A DNA stretch of 64,000 bases from Prochlorococcus sp. AG-418-K17 (GCA_003214055.1 QCMD01000001.1:124001-188000), one strand, 5' to 3'. Numbered from the stretch's first letter, positions 19,828 to 30,677 are shown. Numbers and translations: made by a program. Notes: a model not told the origin generated them from the letters alone.

Positions 19828-20611
19828 TCTACCCCTTGATCAAAGAAATATAATTATTACTCGATCAAAAGAAGGAATATTGGATATAAAAAAGATATTC
19901 ATAAGCAAGGGCGCTAATGTATTTGATTTACCTGCAATAAGTATTGCTGATCCTGATGATTTGAATCCTCTTGATGAAGCATTAAATCAAATAAATGATT
20001 TTCATTGGATTATTTTTTCCAGTAGTAATGGGATCAAATTTGTGGATAAAAGACTTAAATACTTTAATAGTTCATTAAAAGAATGTTCTAAAAAAACAAA
20101 AATCGCCGTAGTCGGAGAAAAAACCTCAAAAACTCTTGATGATTTAGGGATTAAGGCTGATTTCATACCTCCAGAATTTGTTGCTGAAAGTTTAATTGAT
20201 AATTTCCCAGTATCTGGTTATGGACTTAGAGTTTTTGTACCTAGAGTTCAAACAGGTGGTAGGGATTTAATTGCAGATCAATTTAGAAAGGCTGGTTCTC
20301 GTGTATTTGAGGTTGCTGCATATGAAACTAGATGTCCTGAATCAATTCCGGAAGAAACAATTGATATTATTTCTAATCGAAAAGTTGATGCAATTATTTT
20401 CTCAAGCGGTAAAACCGTTGTAAATACTGCTTTTTTACTAGAAAAAAAACTTGGTAAACAATGGTTAGAATATTTTGATCAAATTAAGTTATTAACTATT
20501 GGACCTCAGACAACAAAAATATGTAACAAGATTTTTGGAAGAGTTGATAGTCAGGCACAAAAATATACTTTTGAAGGACTACTAGATGTAGCAATTAATA
20601 TTTTTAATTAG
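19796..20611 (+). CDS. hemD: Uroporphyrinogen-III synthase (start probably about 19811)
   Basis: IIITRSKEG, WIIFSSSNGIKF, RVFEVAAYETRCP, AIIFSSGKTV. Confidence 0.88.
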   Translation: MMLRTRMSKVDLPLDQRNIIITRSKEGILDIKKIFISKGANVFDLPAISIADPDDLNPLDEALNQINDFHWIIFSSSNGIKFVDKRLKYFNSSLKECSKKTKIAVVGEKTSKTLDDLGIKADFIPPEFVAESLIDNFPVSGYGLRVFVPRVQTGGRDLIADQFRKAGSRVFEVAAYETRCPESIPEETIDIISNRKVDAIIFSSGKTVVNTAFLLEKKLGKQWLEYFDQIKLLTIGPQTTKICNKIFGRVDSQAQKYTFEGLLDVAINIFN

Positions 20612-21074
20612 AAAAATTTTTTGTATAGTTCTTTTCAACTAAATCTTTGAACCTATCAATATTGGTCTGTAATTCGTTTGTAACCATTTTGCCTAAAATA
20701 TTTTCTTCCATAAACCGAGCAATCATTTTTGGTAGTTCATAAGTTATTGCTAAATTTACCGTTGTGATTTGATCAGTTTTACTTTCGAAAACTACTGATC
20801 CCTCAGTTGGTAAACCTCCTATTGATTTCCATTTAAGTTTGCTTTTTTCAACCCTTTCTGTAATTTGAGCTTTCCATTTAAACCTAAAGCCATTTGCAGC
20901 TAAAGTCCATTCTGTTAAATCTGGTAACGTATTAGTTTCTTCGTCAACTGTTTTTACAGATTCAATCCAGCTCATCCAAAGTGACATTGAGTCTAAATCG
21001 CTCCATGTGTCCCATACATTTTCAAGAGGCGCATTAACAACTGTTATTACGTCATGTTTTAGCCAAGTACCCAT
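20604..21074 (-). CDS. SRPBCC/START-like (polyketide cyclase/dehydrase) protein
   Basis: VITVVNAPLENVWDTWSDLDSMSLWMSWI. Confidence 0.82.
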   Translation of the reverse strand: MGTWLKHDVITVVNAPLENVWDTWSDLDSMSLWMSWIESVKTVDEETNTLPDLTEWTLAANGFRFKWKAQITERVEKSKLKWKSIGGLPTEGSVVFESKTDQITTVNLAITYELPKMIARFMEENILGKMVTNELQTNIDRFKDLVEKNYTKNFSN

Positions 21075-21077
21075 GAA

Positions 21078-22532
21078 TTAACTTACTGCAAGATTTTTTG
21101 CTAATTCAGCTTTCTTCTCTAAAATTGCCGCTGCGGCTAAATGACCACTCATTGTAGCTCCCTCCATAGAGTCTATATAATCTTGTTTTGTATAACTACC
21201 AGCCATGAAGAAATTAGATATAGATGTTTTTTGATCGGGTCTGAAAGGTTCCATACCGGGAGCTTCTCTATAGAGTGATTGTGGAATTTGTACCACGTTA
21301 CTCCAAAGCAATTTAAGGTTTTTTGAGGATGGGAATAGACGGCGCACCTCTTTATCAATTTCTTTTGTAATTCTTTCTGTGGATCTTCCCATCCATCTAT
21401 CGCCAGGAGTTAAAACACATTGGAGAAGCGATCCCATATCTTTTTTTCTATAGTCTGCTGGACTTGCTAGTGCTAAATCAGCAAAACAACTGAAAGAGGC
21501 ATCAGCAGAATAAAGTAGGTTATCTAGTCCAATTGGTTCGTTTCCAGTATTATCTTTTTGTAATTCAGTAACCCAACCGTCATATCTTAATTGAATTGTG
21601 GCAACAGCTACAGCTCTAAGTTTTTTTAAACCTTCAAATTCTTTAAATTGATACCATTCTTTTGGAATTATTTTTTTTATTCCAGGAACATCACAGGCAG
21701 CTAGAAATTTATCTGCAAACACTGCCTTAATTCCTTCAGGAGAAGATATTTTTAAATGATTTACTGAATAAGAGGAAGATTCCTTTTCATAAATTATTTC
21801 TTCTACCTTATGGTTAAGATGAATTTTTGCGCCTTTGTTTGTGATGTAGTTGACTATAGGTTGCGTTAACCACTTATGTGGGGAACCTTTTAAAAGATTA
21901 AGTTTTGAAGCTTCTGTTTTTGAAGCAAACATCATGAATATAGTTAGCATGCATCTTGCTGAAATATCTTTACAATTAATAAAACCTAATGCATATGCGA
22001 TAGGATCCCACATTCTTTCTAAACTTTTTTCACTTCCACCATGGTTTAAAAACCATTCTTTAAAACTAATTCTATCTAGATCTCTAATTATTTTCATTGC
22101 GCCTTCATAGTCTATCAATCCTCTAACGATTGGACTTGTCCCTAAAGCTAAGGCATTTCTGAACTTATCTACCCAAGTAAGTTGTTCAGTGGTAAAAAAA
22201 GCTTTTAGTCCGTTAAATGGAGCACCTAAAGGGAATCTGAAGTCTAAAGATTTTAAATTACCACCATTATTGATAAATAGATGAGTATGATCTTTCGGGA
22301 GTAAATTGTCTAGAGCTCCCACTTTTTTCATTAATTTAAAAAGATTTGCATAATTGTAAAAAAATACATGTAAACCCATTTCTATGTGGTTGCCATCCTT
22401 ATCTTCCCAACTTCCTACTTTACCTCCCCAAAATGACCTACTCTCGTAAATTTCTACTTCGTGGCCTTCATCAACTAAATTGACTGCTGCTGTAAGACCA
22501 GCTAATCCAGAACCAACTATTGCAATTTTCAC
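21078..22532 (-). CDS. 9,9'-di-cis-zeta-carotene desaturase
   Basis: [55 protein letters not shown]; adjacent SRPBCC gene typical of zds/crtQ locus. Confidence 0.9.
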   Translation of the reverse strand: MKIAIVGSGLAGLTAAVNLVDEGHEVEIYESRSFWGGKVGSWEDKDGNHIEMGLHVFFYNYANLFKLMKKVGALDNLLPKDHTHLFINNGGNLKSLDFRFPLGAPFNGLKAFFTTEQLTWVDKFRNALALGTSPIVRGLIDYEGAMKIIRDLDRISFKEWFLNHGGSEKSLERMWDPIAYALGFINCKDISARCMLTIFMMFASKTEASKLNLLKGSPHKWLTQPIVNYITNKGAKIHLNHKVEEIIYEKESSSYSVNHLKISSPEGIKAVFADKFLAACDVPGIKKIIPKEWYQFKEFEGLKKLRAVAVATIQLRYDGWVTELQKDNTGNEPIGLDNLLYSADASFSCFADLALASPADYRKKDMGSLLQCVLTPGDRWMGRSTERITKEIDKEVRRLFPSSKNLKLLWSNVVQIPQSLYREAPGMEPFRPDQKTSISNFFMAGSYTKQDYIDSMEGATMSGHLAAAAILEKKAELAKNLAVS

Positions 22533-22631
22533 TTTTTCTTAGAATTATAACAAATCAAGTTTGGATAACGTTTGTTCTATGCATCCAATCGATTAAGTTT
22601 TTATATTATAAATAGTAGAAATCACTTGTTT

Positions 22632-23024
22632 ATGGAAAATGTAGAAATTAAACAGGAAATTAAAAATTCTGACGACGGCAAAGGTATCTTAATTACGAAT
22701 GATGCTATAGAACAAATTTCAAATTTATTGAAGGGCCAAAGTGATAAAAAAGCACTAAGGGTAGGAGTAAGATCTGGCGGTTGTAGTGGGATGAGTTATA
22801 CGATGGATTTTATAGGAACTGATGAAATAAATCCCGCTGATAAAGTTTATGATTATTCATTAAAAACTGATCAAAGCTTTCAAGTAGTTTGTGATCCTAA
22901 AAGTCTTTTATATATTTATGGAATGCAGTTAGATTTTAGTAAGGAATTAATTGGAGGTGGCTTTAATTTTGTAAATCCTAATGCCTCTCAAACTTGCGGT
23001 TGTGGAAGCTCTTTTGCAGTTTAA
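22632..23024 (+). CDS. HesB/IscA/SufA family Fe-S assembly protein
   Basis: LRVGVRSGGCSGMSYTM and C-terminal CGCGSSF; internal ATG preferred. Confidence 0.9.
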   Translation: MENVEIKQEIKNSDDGKGILITNDAIEQISNLLKGQSDKKALRVGVRSGGCSGMSYTMDFIGTDEINPADKVYDYSLKTDQSFQVVCDPKSLLYIYGMQLDFSKELIGGGFNFVNPNASQTCGCGSSFAV

Positions 23025-23030
23025 TAAATA

Positions 23031-23459
23031 ATGAATAATGAAATTAATCCCATCGAAGAGGATTTTAATACAGCTTTATCAAGATATAAAGCAGGGCAAG
23101 ATTTAATTCCAATCGTTCAAGATTTTCAGAAAATTATACAGCAATTTCCAAATCATTTTGCTGCTTGGACTTGTTTATCATGGCTTCAATTACTTTTGAA
23201 AAATAATGAAGAAGCATTGTCAGCTGCCAGACAAGCTGTTCGATTAAATCAGCAAGATCCACAAGCAAGAATGAATTTGTCTTTAGCTCTATTGGCTACC
23301 AATAATAAAGGTGTTAGGGATCATATTGAGTTAATAAAAAAAATGTCTATGATGATGCCAGATTTGAAAAGTGAGTTGAAAGAATCTGTTGAAGATGGAT
23401 TAAGTAGATATCCAGATTGGCCTGAGTTAACCAAAGTAAAAAAATGGTTGGAATTTTAA
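23031..23459 (+). CDS. TPR repeat protein
   Basis: 142 aa: LSWLQLLLKNNEEALSAARQAVRLNQQDPQARMNLSLAL. Confidence 0.75.
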   Translation: MNNEINPIEEDFNTALSRYKAGQDLIPIVQDFQKIIQQFPNHFAAWTCLSWLQLLLKNNEEALSAARQAVRLNQQDPQARMNLSLALLATNNKGVRDHIELIKKMSMMMPDLKSELKESVEDGLSRYPDWPELTKVKKWLEF

Positions 23460-23460
23460 A

Positions 23461-24663
23461 TTGTTTAAGATTTTAATTTTAAGTAATGGGCATGGAGAAG
23501 ATCTATCTGGCAGTCTAATAGCCAAACAATTGGTAAAAAGTGGTTATTCTGTTCATGCTTTGCCAATTGTTGGTATGGGAAACCATTACGAAAAAGAAAA
23601 AATTAAGATTATCGGTAAAACTAAAGAATTTAGAACTGGAGGAATTGGCTATAATTCTTTTAAGGGAAGACTTACTGAGATATTAGGAGGAGAAATATTT
23701 TATCTTCTAAAAAGATTATATCTAACTATTAGGATAAGAAAAAAATATGATTATTTTTTTGTAGTTGGAGATATTGTGCCAGTTTTTTTTGCATGGGTTT
23801 GCAAGAAAGAATTTTTTACATATTTAGTTGCTTATTCCAGCCATTATGAAGGGAAGTTGAAATTACCATGGCCATCTAAATTTTTCTTGCTCTCACAAAA
23901 AGCAAAAAAAATATATACGAGAGATTCCCTTACAGCTAATGATTTAACATTGCAATTAAAAAAGAAAGTGTCTTTTTTAGGTAACCCATTTATGGATAAG
24001 TTTTTTCCTAGAAACAAAGAATTAAATAAAGATGAATTTAGTATTGGATTATTTCCAGGAAGTAGATTTCCTGAGATTTTACATAATTTTGTTTTGATTT
24101 TAGAGGTATTAGAGGTATTGTCAGATTTAAAATATTTTCAAAAAATTCAATTTAATTTTGCAATAGTTAATGCTCTATCTTCATCAAAAATAAAGAAGAT
24201 ATTTCAAAAAAGAGGATGGTTAAAAATTAAAAATATAAAAGATAATAATCTCTTGAAATTCCAATATAAATTTTTAGAAGTGAATATATATTGGAATAAT
24301 TTTGATAAAATATTATTGAAAAGTAGATGCTGTATTAGCATGGCAGGAACAGCATCAGAGCAAGCGATTGGATTAGGAAAACCGGTTATTCAGATTGAAG
24401 GTAAAGGTCCACAATTTACAAAAACTTTTGCGGAAGCGCAAAGACGTTTGCTTGGAAAATATGTTTTTTGTGCCATTAATTATAAAGACAAAAATGATCA
24501 AATCAATCAGACAATTAAATTGATTATAAAAATAATATACCTCATACAACTAAATAAGAAGTTTATGATCTCATGTAATGAAAATGCTAAAAAAAGACTC
24601 GGTGAAAACAAAGCTTGTCTTAAAATGGTTGATGATATGAATATTGTTATAAAAAATGACTAA
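23461..24663 (+). CDS. Lipid-A-disaccharide synthase-related protein (TIGR03492-like)
   Basis: LSNGHGEDLSGSLIAKQL and MAGTASEQAIGLGKPVIQIEGKGPQF. Confidence 0.8.
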   Translation: MFKILILSNGHGEDLSGSLIAKQLVKSGYSVHALPIVGMGNHYEKEKIKIIGKTKEFRTGGIGYNSFKGRLTEILGGEIFYLLKRLYLTIRIRKKYDYFFVVGDIVPVFFAWVCKKEFFTYLVAYSSHYEGKLKLPWPSKFFLLSQKAKKIYTRDSLTANDLTLQLKKKVSFLGNPFMDKFFPRNKELNKDEFSIGLFPGSRFPEILHNFVLILEVLEVLSDLKYFQKIQFNFAIVNALSSSKIKKIFQKRGWLKIKNIKDNNLLKFQYKFLEVNIYWNNFDKILLKSRCCISMAGTASEQAIGLGKPVIQIEGKGPQFTKTFAEAQRRLLGKYVFCAINYKDKNDQINQTIKLIIKIIYLIQLNKKFMISCNENAKKRLGENKACLKMVDDMNIVIKND

Positions 24664-24925
24664 GGAGAATAATCAAAATAAGTTAAAACAAATTATTGAT
24701 AATTTGTTATTAATCAATTTATTTACAGTCATTTTTTTTGCAATATTTTTTATTTTTGCAATCATCATGCAATTTAATGGGATATTTATTTTTATTAATT
24801 TTATTCAGATAGTTTGGAATCCTCTTGTAGTTCCATTGATAACAATTCTTATTATTGGTGCTTTAGTAAACGGTATTAATTCTTGGTGGAGGCGTAAATT
24901 GCTTTCTCAAGAAGAGGATATTTAA
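24656..24925 (+). CDS. Small membrane protein
   Basis: 89 aa, two hydrophobic helices; 3' overlap with convergent gene. Confidence 0.65.
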   Translation: MTKENNQNKLKQIIDNLLLINLFTVIFFAIFFIFAIIMQFNGIFIFINFIQIVWNPLVVPLITILIIGALVNGINSWWRRKLLSQEEDI

Positions 24926-25802
24926 AATTATAATTTTTGATTTTACTGCTAATTACTTTTTGTCCCTCTAAAACAACTTTTGCTCCATCTCCTAACAATA
25001 TTTTTAAAACCGCACCAGGCACTGGAAGTAAATTAGGTCTATTCAGACATTTACCTAAAGTCTGAGAAAATTCTCTCATTAATACTGGATTTGGTGCAAC
25101 AGCATTAAATACTCCTGAATACTTTTTATCAACTAATGCTTGAATAATTAATGCACATAAATCAGTTCTATGAATCCAACTCATCCATTGCTTACCATCT
25201 CCAATTGGTCCACCTAATCCAACTTTAAATATAGGGAGCATTTTTCCTAATGCTCCTCCGTCTTTCTCTAGAACAATTCCAATTCTAAAAATAACTAACC
25301 TTGAGAAAAATGGTTTTTCAGTGGCGACCGCTTCCCATTTTTTGCAAAGATTAGATAAAAAGTCTTTTCCTCCAGGACTATTTTCAGTGAATTCACTAGA
25401 CAAACTTGTACCGTAATAACCTATAGCTGATCCATTTATAATGACTTTTGGGTTTATTTTTAAATCTTTAAGGGTCTTCATCATAAATTTCGTGGTGTTA
25501 ATACGACTATTTTCTATTTCCTTTTTTTGTTCAGAAGTCCATTTTTTTTCTGCTATAGGTTCTCCCATCAAGTTAATAATTCCATCTGTCTCTCTTAAAA
25601 TATTTAGAAGATTTTCGTTATTCCAGTTTTTTTCTTTTGATAAATCTATTTGAAAAAATTTAAACTTATTGAAATCTAAATTAACCTTTAATTTACTAAT
25701 GGGTTTTCTACTTACAATGTATATTTCGTGATTTTCATTGAGTAGTGTTGGTACTAATTCTTTACCAACAAATCCAGTGCAGCCAAGTAGTAAAAGACGC
25801 AT
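24876..25802 (-). CDS. TIGR01777-type NAD-dependent epimerase
   Basis: LLLGCTGFVGKELVP, INLMGEPIAEKKWT, SAIGYYG, WIHRTDL. Confidence 0.9.
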   Translation of the reverse strand: MRLLLLGCTGFVGKELVPTLLNENHEIYIVSRKPISKLKVNLDFNKFKFFQIDLSKEKNWNNENLLNILRETDGIINLMGEPIAEKKWTSEQKKEIENSRINTTKFMMKTLKDLKINPKVIINGSAIGYYGTSLSSEFTENSPGGKDFLSNLCKKWEAVATEKPFFSRLVIFRIGIVLEKDGGALGKMLPIFKVGLGGPIGDGKQWMSWIHRTDLCALIIQALVDKKYSGVFNAVAPNPVLMREFSQTLGKCLNRPNLLPVPGAVLKILLGDGAKVVLEGQKVISSKIKNYNFKYPLLEKAIYASTKN

Positions 25803-25938
25803 ATCTTAAAGATGTTTATCATTTAAGGCTATTAAATTTTTTAGACGTTTGTAATTATTATTCCGGTATAAATTTTTTTCAATAGTTTTCAAACAAGTTT
25901 TTGTATAATGGTTTCAAATAACTTCCTTGAATTTATTA

Positions 25939-26174
25939 TGACAGATTCTATTCCAAAGAAACCTCTCAAGAAAGGAAGCTTAGTTTTTGTCGATAGAGAA
26001 AATTATATAAAAAGTATCGAAGCGCTAGCCAGTGATGATGATCTACCTAACTATATCTTTGAAGGCCCTGGCGAGATTCTTTCAGTCAAAGACGAGTATG
26101 CTCAGGTTCGATGGCGCAGACCTGTTCCAGATGTTTGGTTGAAATTAGATCAACTTAAAGAATATACTCAATAA
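25939..26174 (+). CDS. ndhO: NAD(P)H-quinone oxidoreductase subunit O
   Basis: KPLKKGSLVFVDRENY...YIFEGPGEILSVKDEYAQVRWRRPVPDVWLKLDQL. Confidence 0.88.
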
Positions 26175-26185
26175 AATTTTTATAT

Positions 26186-26863
26186 CTAAAAGTTTTTATT
26201 TTTTTTCTCTATAGACATCTTTGATTGTATTCTTTTTGCTTCTTTGATCATTTCTTTGCCATCAAATAAGTAATTATCTACGTATCCTTGTGTATATCTA
26301 TCAAATTCTGATAGCGCATCTTTAACTTGTGAAAAACAATGATAGAGATCGAGGCCTAAAGCTGATATAGATTTTGGAACAATTTTTTTGTTATAAATTT
26401 TTTCAACTTTCTCTATTTTCTTTTGTGAAAGAATTATGTAACTGCAAAAATTTTCCATAAGTTGGTCATCATATGGATCCGCAGATAGTTCTTTTATTTC
26501 GTTATTCAAAGGTTTAATTATTTGACTAATTAATCTATTTATCGGACTATAAATTTCTTTAATCCATGTTTCAACTTCTTTGTCCTTAATTGAAGAATTA
26601 TATTTTTTTGAATTAAATTTTTCTTCCCAATTTTCATTTAATGAATCAAATGATGAGCTGGAAAAGGAAAAACTGCTATCGTATTGTTTCTTTTTGATAG
26701 GGTCATTTAGAGTTTCCCAGGCATTTTGTATTGCAAGAAATCGTTCTTTCTTACCGCCTGCATCTGGATGATGCTGCTTAACTAAAGAGCGATATGAAGA
26801 TTTAATTTCACTTTTGGTTGCATTTTTTTTGAGACCTAATTCTTCATATAAATTTTTTTCCAT
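26186..26863 (-). CDS. DnaJ-domain protein
   Basis: YEELGLKKNATKSEIKSSYRSLVKQHHPDAGG. Confidence 0.9.
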   Translation of the reverse strand: MEKNLYEELGLKKNATKSEIKSSYRSLVKQHHPDAGGKKERFLAIQNAWETLNDPIKKKQYDSSFSFSSSSFDSLNENWEEKFNSKKYNSSIKDKEVETWIKEIYSPINRLISQIIKPLNNEIKELSADPYDDQLMENFCSYIILSQKKIEKVEKIYNKKIVPKSISALGLDLYHCFSQVKDALSEFDRYTQGYVDNYLFDGKEMIKEAKRIQSKMSIEKKNKNF

Positions 26864-26879
26864 TTTTATAAATTATGCA

Positions 26880-27848
26880 TTAAAGATAACCATCTTTTCT
26901 AGCTTGAATTGAAGTATTAGATTCAAACATTGCTGTTGATAAGTAACGTTCACCAAAACTCGGAAGTATCACAATCAATCTTTTGTTTGAAAGTTCTTTT
27001 CTCTCTCCAATTTTAATTGTTGCGGCTACTGCTGCACCGCTGCTAATGCCTGATAAAAGGCCTTCTAACCTAGCTAATAGACGACCGAAACGAAAAGCTT
27101 CTTCATCATCTATTTTTATAATCTCATCTATTAAATTAGTGTTTAGAACTTTAGGTATAAAACCTGCTCCAATTCCTTGAATGGAATGAGGACCTGACTT
27201 TTCGCCTGATATAACTGCACTTTTTTTGGGTTCAACAGCATAAATTTTGCAAGCAGGATTTACCTTCTTTAGATAACGAGCGCATCCTGTTACTGTCCCT
27301 CCTGTTCCTACTCCAGTAACAAGACCATCTACTTTATTATTAGACTGAGTCCAGATTTCGTGCGCTGTTGTTTTTTCATGTATATCTGGATTAGCAAAAT
27401 TTTCAAATTGATTAAATTGAAAGCTGTCCGAGATACTTGAAGATAATTCATTTGCTAAATCCAAAGCGCCTTTCATTCCCTCTGCCCCAGGAGTTAACTG
27501 CAATTCTGCACCATAAGCTCTTAACATTGATCGTCTCTCAATACTCATAGTGTCTGGCATTGTCAATATCAATCTGTATCCTTTCGCTGCAGCAACCATT
27601 GCTAATGCAATTCCTGTATTTCCACTTGTCGCTTCAATCAAGGTTGTTTTGCCTGGAGAAATTAAACCCTCTTTTTCTGCTGTATCTAACATCGAGAAAG
27701 CTATCCTATCTTTAACAGAGGCTGATGGATTGAAACTTTCAAGTTTAGCTATTATTTCAGGATAAGAATTAAAGTGTCTCCTTATGCGATCCAATTTAAC
27801 TAGAGGCGTATTACCTACCAAAGAAGTAATATTATTTGCTATTTCCAT
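26880..27848 (-). CDS. cysK: Cysteine synthase A
   Basis: NTPLVKLDRI, NPSASVKDRIA, EATSGNTGIALA, GTGGTVTG. Confidence 0.93.
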   Translation of the reverse strand: MEIANNITSLVGNTPLVKLDRIRRHFNSYPEIIAKLESFNPSASVKDRIAFSMLDTAEKEGLISPGKTTLIEATSGNTGIALAMVAAAKGYRLILTMPDTMSIERRSMLRAYGAELQLTPGAEGMKGALDLANELSSSISDSFQFNQFENFANPDIHEKTTAHEIWTQSNNKVDGLVTGVGTGGTVTGCARYLKKVNPACKIYAVEPKKSAVISGEKSGPHSIQGIGAGFIPKVLNTNLIDEIIKIDDEEAFRFGRLLARLEGLLSGISSGAAVAATIKIGERKELSNKRLIVILPSFGERYLSTAMFESNTSIQARKDGYL

Positions 27849-28008
27849 GAAAAATGATTTATTAAAATTGCAAAGTTAAATCCTTTCAATTAATCATAAA
27901 TGTATTTAAAGATCTTTAATGTGGATTAAAGAAAAATTTTAATTTAAAAATAACTTTCTTAGTGCTAATTGTTTATTTTTACTATAATTAAGGCTTTAAA
28001 TATTAACC

Positions 28009-28278
28009 ATGTACTCTCTAGAATTAAGTTTAAGGTATTCACCCTTCCCACTTTCAATTCAAAAGAAGGCTTACGAAGAAGTTATAAAAATTTATGATGA
28101 AATTAAGGATGCTATGAACAACAACGAAAATAATCAAAAATTAATTGAATTAAAGTGCGAGAAAGTTCAGGACAAACTCATCGCTGTTCGTGCCCAAGAA
28201 GTTATTTCTGTACAGATTTATGAAAAATCAGCAGTTGCTGGAGGAGCAAAAAGACCAGGTTTTTCTCTAGACATTTAA
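28009..28278 (+). CDS. Conserved hypothetical protein
   Basis: 89 aa: LSLRYSPFPLSIQKK, good coding character. Confidence 0.7.
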   Translation: MYSLELSLRYSPFPLSIQKKAYEEVIKIYDEIKDAMNNNENNQKLIELKCEKVQDKLIAVRAQEVISVQIYEKSAVAGGAKRPGFSLDI

Positions 28279-28282
28279 AGCA

Positions 28283-28966
28283 ATGAAGTCATTAAGAGAT
28301 GTTCCTCGTAAAAGCATACCTCTTGTAACTTTTAATAATGTTTCTTTTTCATGGCCTGGGGACAAACAAAATATAATATCAAAATGTAATTTCTCTATTA
28401 ATGCGTCAGGTTTATGGATGATAATCGGAAAAAATGGAAGTGGAAAAAGTACCTTTTTAAAATTGATTAGTGGAGTCTTAAAGCCAAATAGTGGAATTGT
28501 AAATTGCTCAGTTTGTGTAGGCATGGTTTTTCAAAATCCTGATCATCAAATATTAATGCCAAATTGTAGAAGTGAACTTCTCATAAACACTAATCAAAAA
28601 TTTAGTAATCAAGAAAGTAACAAAAGAATTAAGTTTGTACTTAATCAGGTTGGGTTGACCGGGTTTGAAAACAGACCAATCCATACTTTAAGTGGCGGAC
28701 AAAAACAACGTTTAGCTATTGCTTGTGCATTAATAAGCGAAAAAAATTTAGTTCTCTTGGATGAACCTACGGCTCTTTTGGACGAAGCCAGCCAAATAAA
28801 AGTCTTAAAAATTATTAAACAACTTACAACAGATAAGATCAATCCTTTAACGGCTTTATGGATTACTCACCGACAAGAAGAATTGAATTATGCTGATGCA
28901 GTCGCAGAGTTTAATAACGGTCGTTTATCAGAGTGGCAAAAACCATCTAAATTTCAAAACAATTGA
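28283..28966 (+). CDS. ABC transporter ATP-binding protein (CbiO/EcfA-like)
   Basis: IIGKNGSGKSTFLKLISG, TLSGGQKQRLAIA, LVLLDEPTALLD. Confidence 0.9.
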   Translation: MKSLRDVPRKSIPLVTFNNVSFSWPGDKQNIISKCNFSINASGLWMIIGKNGSGKSTFLKLISGVLKPNSGIVNCSVCVGMVFQNPDHQILMPNCRSELLINTNQKFSNQESNKRIKFVLNQVGLTGFENRPIHTLSGGQKQRLAIACALISEKNLVLLDEPTALLDEASQIKVLKIIKQLTTDKINPLTALWITHRQEELNYADAVAEFNNGRLSEWQKPSKFQNN

Positions 28967-29013
28967 TTTCTTACTTGTCATAAGGTACTTCAAAGAGCTA
29001 AATTCATGGATAA

Positions 29014-29085
<72 letters not shown>

Positions 29086-29111
29086 TTTTAATTCAATTTC
29101 AAGAACAATCA

Positions 29112-29136
29112 AGAGACTTTATGAGTCTCTTTTTTT
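29112..29136 (+). terminator. Rho-independent terminator after tRNA-Asn, inside the island
   Basis: AGAGACT-TTATG-AGTCTCT then T run. Confidence 0.8.
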
Positions 29137-29210
29137 GTGCCTGCAAAAAGGTTTTCAAGAAATAAGGAATTGCATAAGATCTTACAATTAATCATAACTG
29201 AGCCCCTCTT

Positions 29211-29252
29211 CGTGTGTCTTTTGTGTGTCTTTTAACCAGGACTGTGTGCCTC
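29211..29252 (+). repeat. Left-end cluster of TGTGTG(C/T)CTT-like repeats
   Basis: CGTGTGTCTT 29211, TGTGTGTCTT 29222, TGTGTGCCTC 29243. Confidence 0.6.
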
Positions 29253-29298
29253 TGATTCGTGGCAATAGTGAGTGTAAATTTAAGATTGTAGTAAGCGT

Positions 29299-29613
29299 TT
29301 ATTTGAACTTATTATCGTAGGCTTTTATTTCTTTTTTAGTTAGTTGTCTTTGACTGCATAAATAACCTTTATCAGACTTATTAATATCACTTGGGATTAA
29401 TTCTGGATTTTTAAAATATTCATTTCCATGACCTTTTAGATTTAACTTTTGAACTTTTCCTCTTACGTCCATATGCCAAATTTGATGAACTGCTTTTCCG
29501 TCTTGGCATCTTTCTTCAATGTTAATTCTTCCATGATTGACTATATAAACAACTCTTGCCTGAGCAGATGGTATTAATCCAAATGAAAGAATTAAAAATA
29601 ATAAGTGTTTCAT
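29299..29613 (-). CDS. Small secreted protein (MKHLLFLILSFGLIPSAQA signal peptide)
   Basis: ATG at 29613 overlaps previous stop (ATGA); supplied ORF start at 29634 less likely. Confidence 0.65.
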   Translation of the reverse strand: MKHLLFLILSFGLIPSAQARVVYIVNHGRINIEERCQDGKAVHQIWHMDVRGKVQKLNLKGHGNEYFKNPELIPSDINKSDKGYLCSQRQLTKKEIKAYDNKFK

Positions 29614-29840
29614 TGGAAAATATAAAACTCGCAAAATTCTTTTAATAATTCATTGTCTGTGTAATCTTCTCTTTTATCGTCAAAAATTCCTATCTTATAT
29701 TTTTTAAAAAAATCATTGTACGAAATAACCCCAGCAGATGCATCTGCACAATCAATTTTTCTTTGTTGGATAGTTTTATTTGGATTATTGCAACCAAATA
29801 TAAATACTAATAAAAAAGGTGTAAGTAGAAAGCGTTTCAT
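29610..29840 (-). CDS. Small putative lipoprotein
   Basis: MKRFLLTPFLLVFIFGCNNP lipobox-like; ATGA overlap with upstream gene. Confidence 0.65.
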   Translation of the reverse strand: MKRFLLTPFLLVFIFGCNNPNKTIQQRKIDCADASAGVISYNDFFKKYKIGIFDDKREDYTDNELLKEFCEFYIFQ

Positions 29841-30094
29841 TTTAAATATCCTCCAGAATTACAAGTTTTATAAGCAGTAGCCTGTATATTATCAGGATAA
29901 TTTTGCCCCCATTTTATTGTTGCAATAGCAGCGTTTATATCTTTATTCTTCCAGATTCCACCATCAGCATTTAATCCAATTTTGCAAAGGGCTGATAAAG
30001 CTTTATCTTCTGATTCAGTTAAGGTTTTCTTTGAAACAGATTCAGCATTAATTGGATTAAAAAATAATATTGACAATAAAATTAGATACTTCAT
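29837..30094 (-). CDS. Small secreted protein
   Basis: Signal peptide MKYLILLSILFFNPINAES; ATGA overlap. Confidence 0.65.
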   Translation of the reverse strand: MKYLILLSILFFNPINAESVSKKTLTESEDKALSALCKIGLNADGGIWKNKDINAAIATIKWGQNYPDNIQATAYKTCNSGGYLK

Positions 30095-30630
30095 TTTCCT
30101 TTCTTAAAAGCAATTAAAGCAGCAACTATAAACCACAAAACAAATCCACTAATAGCAATAGGAATAAAGTATGGAATTTTCATTAATAATTGAAGAATCT
30201 TTATGAATAAAAACAACCCACCAACTGCAAGAGGGGGCGTGTAGATTAAAGCAAATGCATCAAGTTTCTTTGTCTTTATATACTCTTTAATACAAAAATA
30301 TAAAATTCCAATTAGAAAAACTATTATTCCAACTATAAAGAAACCTTTTTGAAAAGCTAAAATCACACTCCCTAAAAAATATAGAGGTGGAAGCCAAAAA
30401 ATAATTTCTTTTTTTATTCCTTTTAAACCATCAGATTTGTAAATATCAATAAAGTAATTACCAAATTGTCCAACGATTGCAAATAACCATAAAAATATTA
30501 AACCAAAGCCAATCAAACCAACTACCCAAATAGGTAATGAAGTAATTAATAATCCAGGAAGCCAAAGTATTAATGCAAACATTCCAAGAAACAATATTCC
30601 AACTATTAAATTTTCATATTTCTTCTTCAT
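30091..30630 (-). CDS. Polytopic membrane protein
   Basis: 179 aa with about five hydrophobic segments. Confidence 0.7.
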   Translation of the reverse strand: MKKKYENLIVGILFLGMFALILWLPGLLITSLPIWVVGLIGFGLIFLWLFAIVGQFGNYFIDIYKSDGLKGIKKEIIFWLPPLYFLGSVILAFQKGFFIVGIIVFLIGILYFCIKEYIKTKKLDAFALIYTPPLAVGGLFLFIKILQLLMKIPYFIPIAISGFVLWFIVAALIAFKKGK

Positions 30631-30631
30631 T

Positions 30632-30673
30632 AAAAAAGAGGGTTTTATCCCTCTATGTTAGGTCGACTGTCAA
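30632..30673 (-). promoter_or_regulatory. Leader cassette copy 1: TTGACAGTCGA ... GAGGG-ATAAAA-CCCTC hairpin, U run, ATG
   Basis: Hairpin 30638-30653, A6 on + strand 30632-30637, TCGACTGTCAA 30663-30673; matches copy at 32163. Confidence 0.65.
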
Positions 30674-30677
30674 ATTA

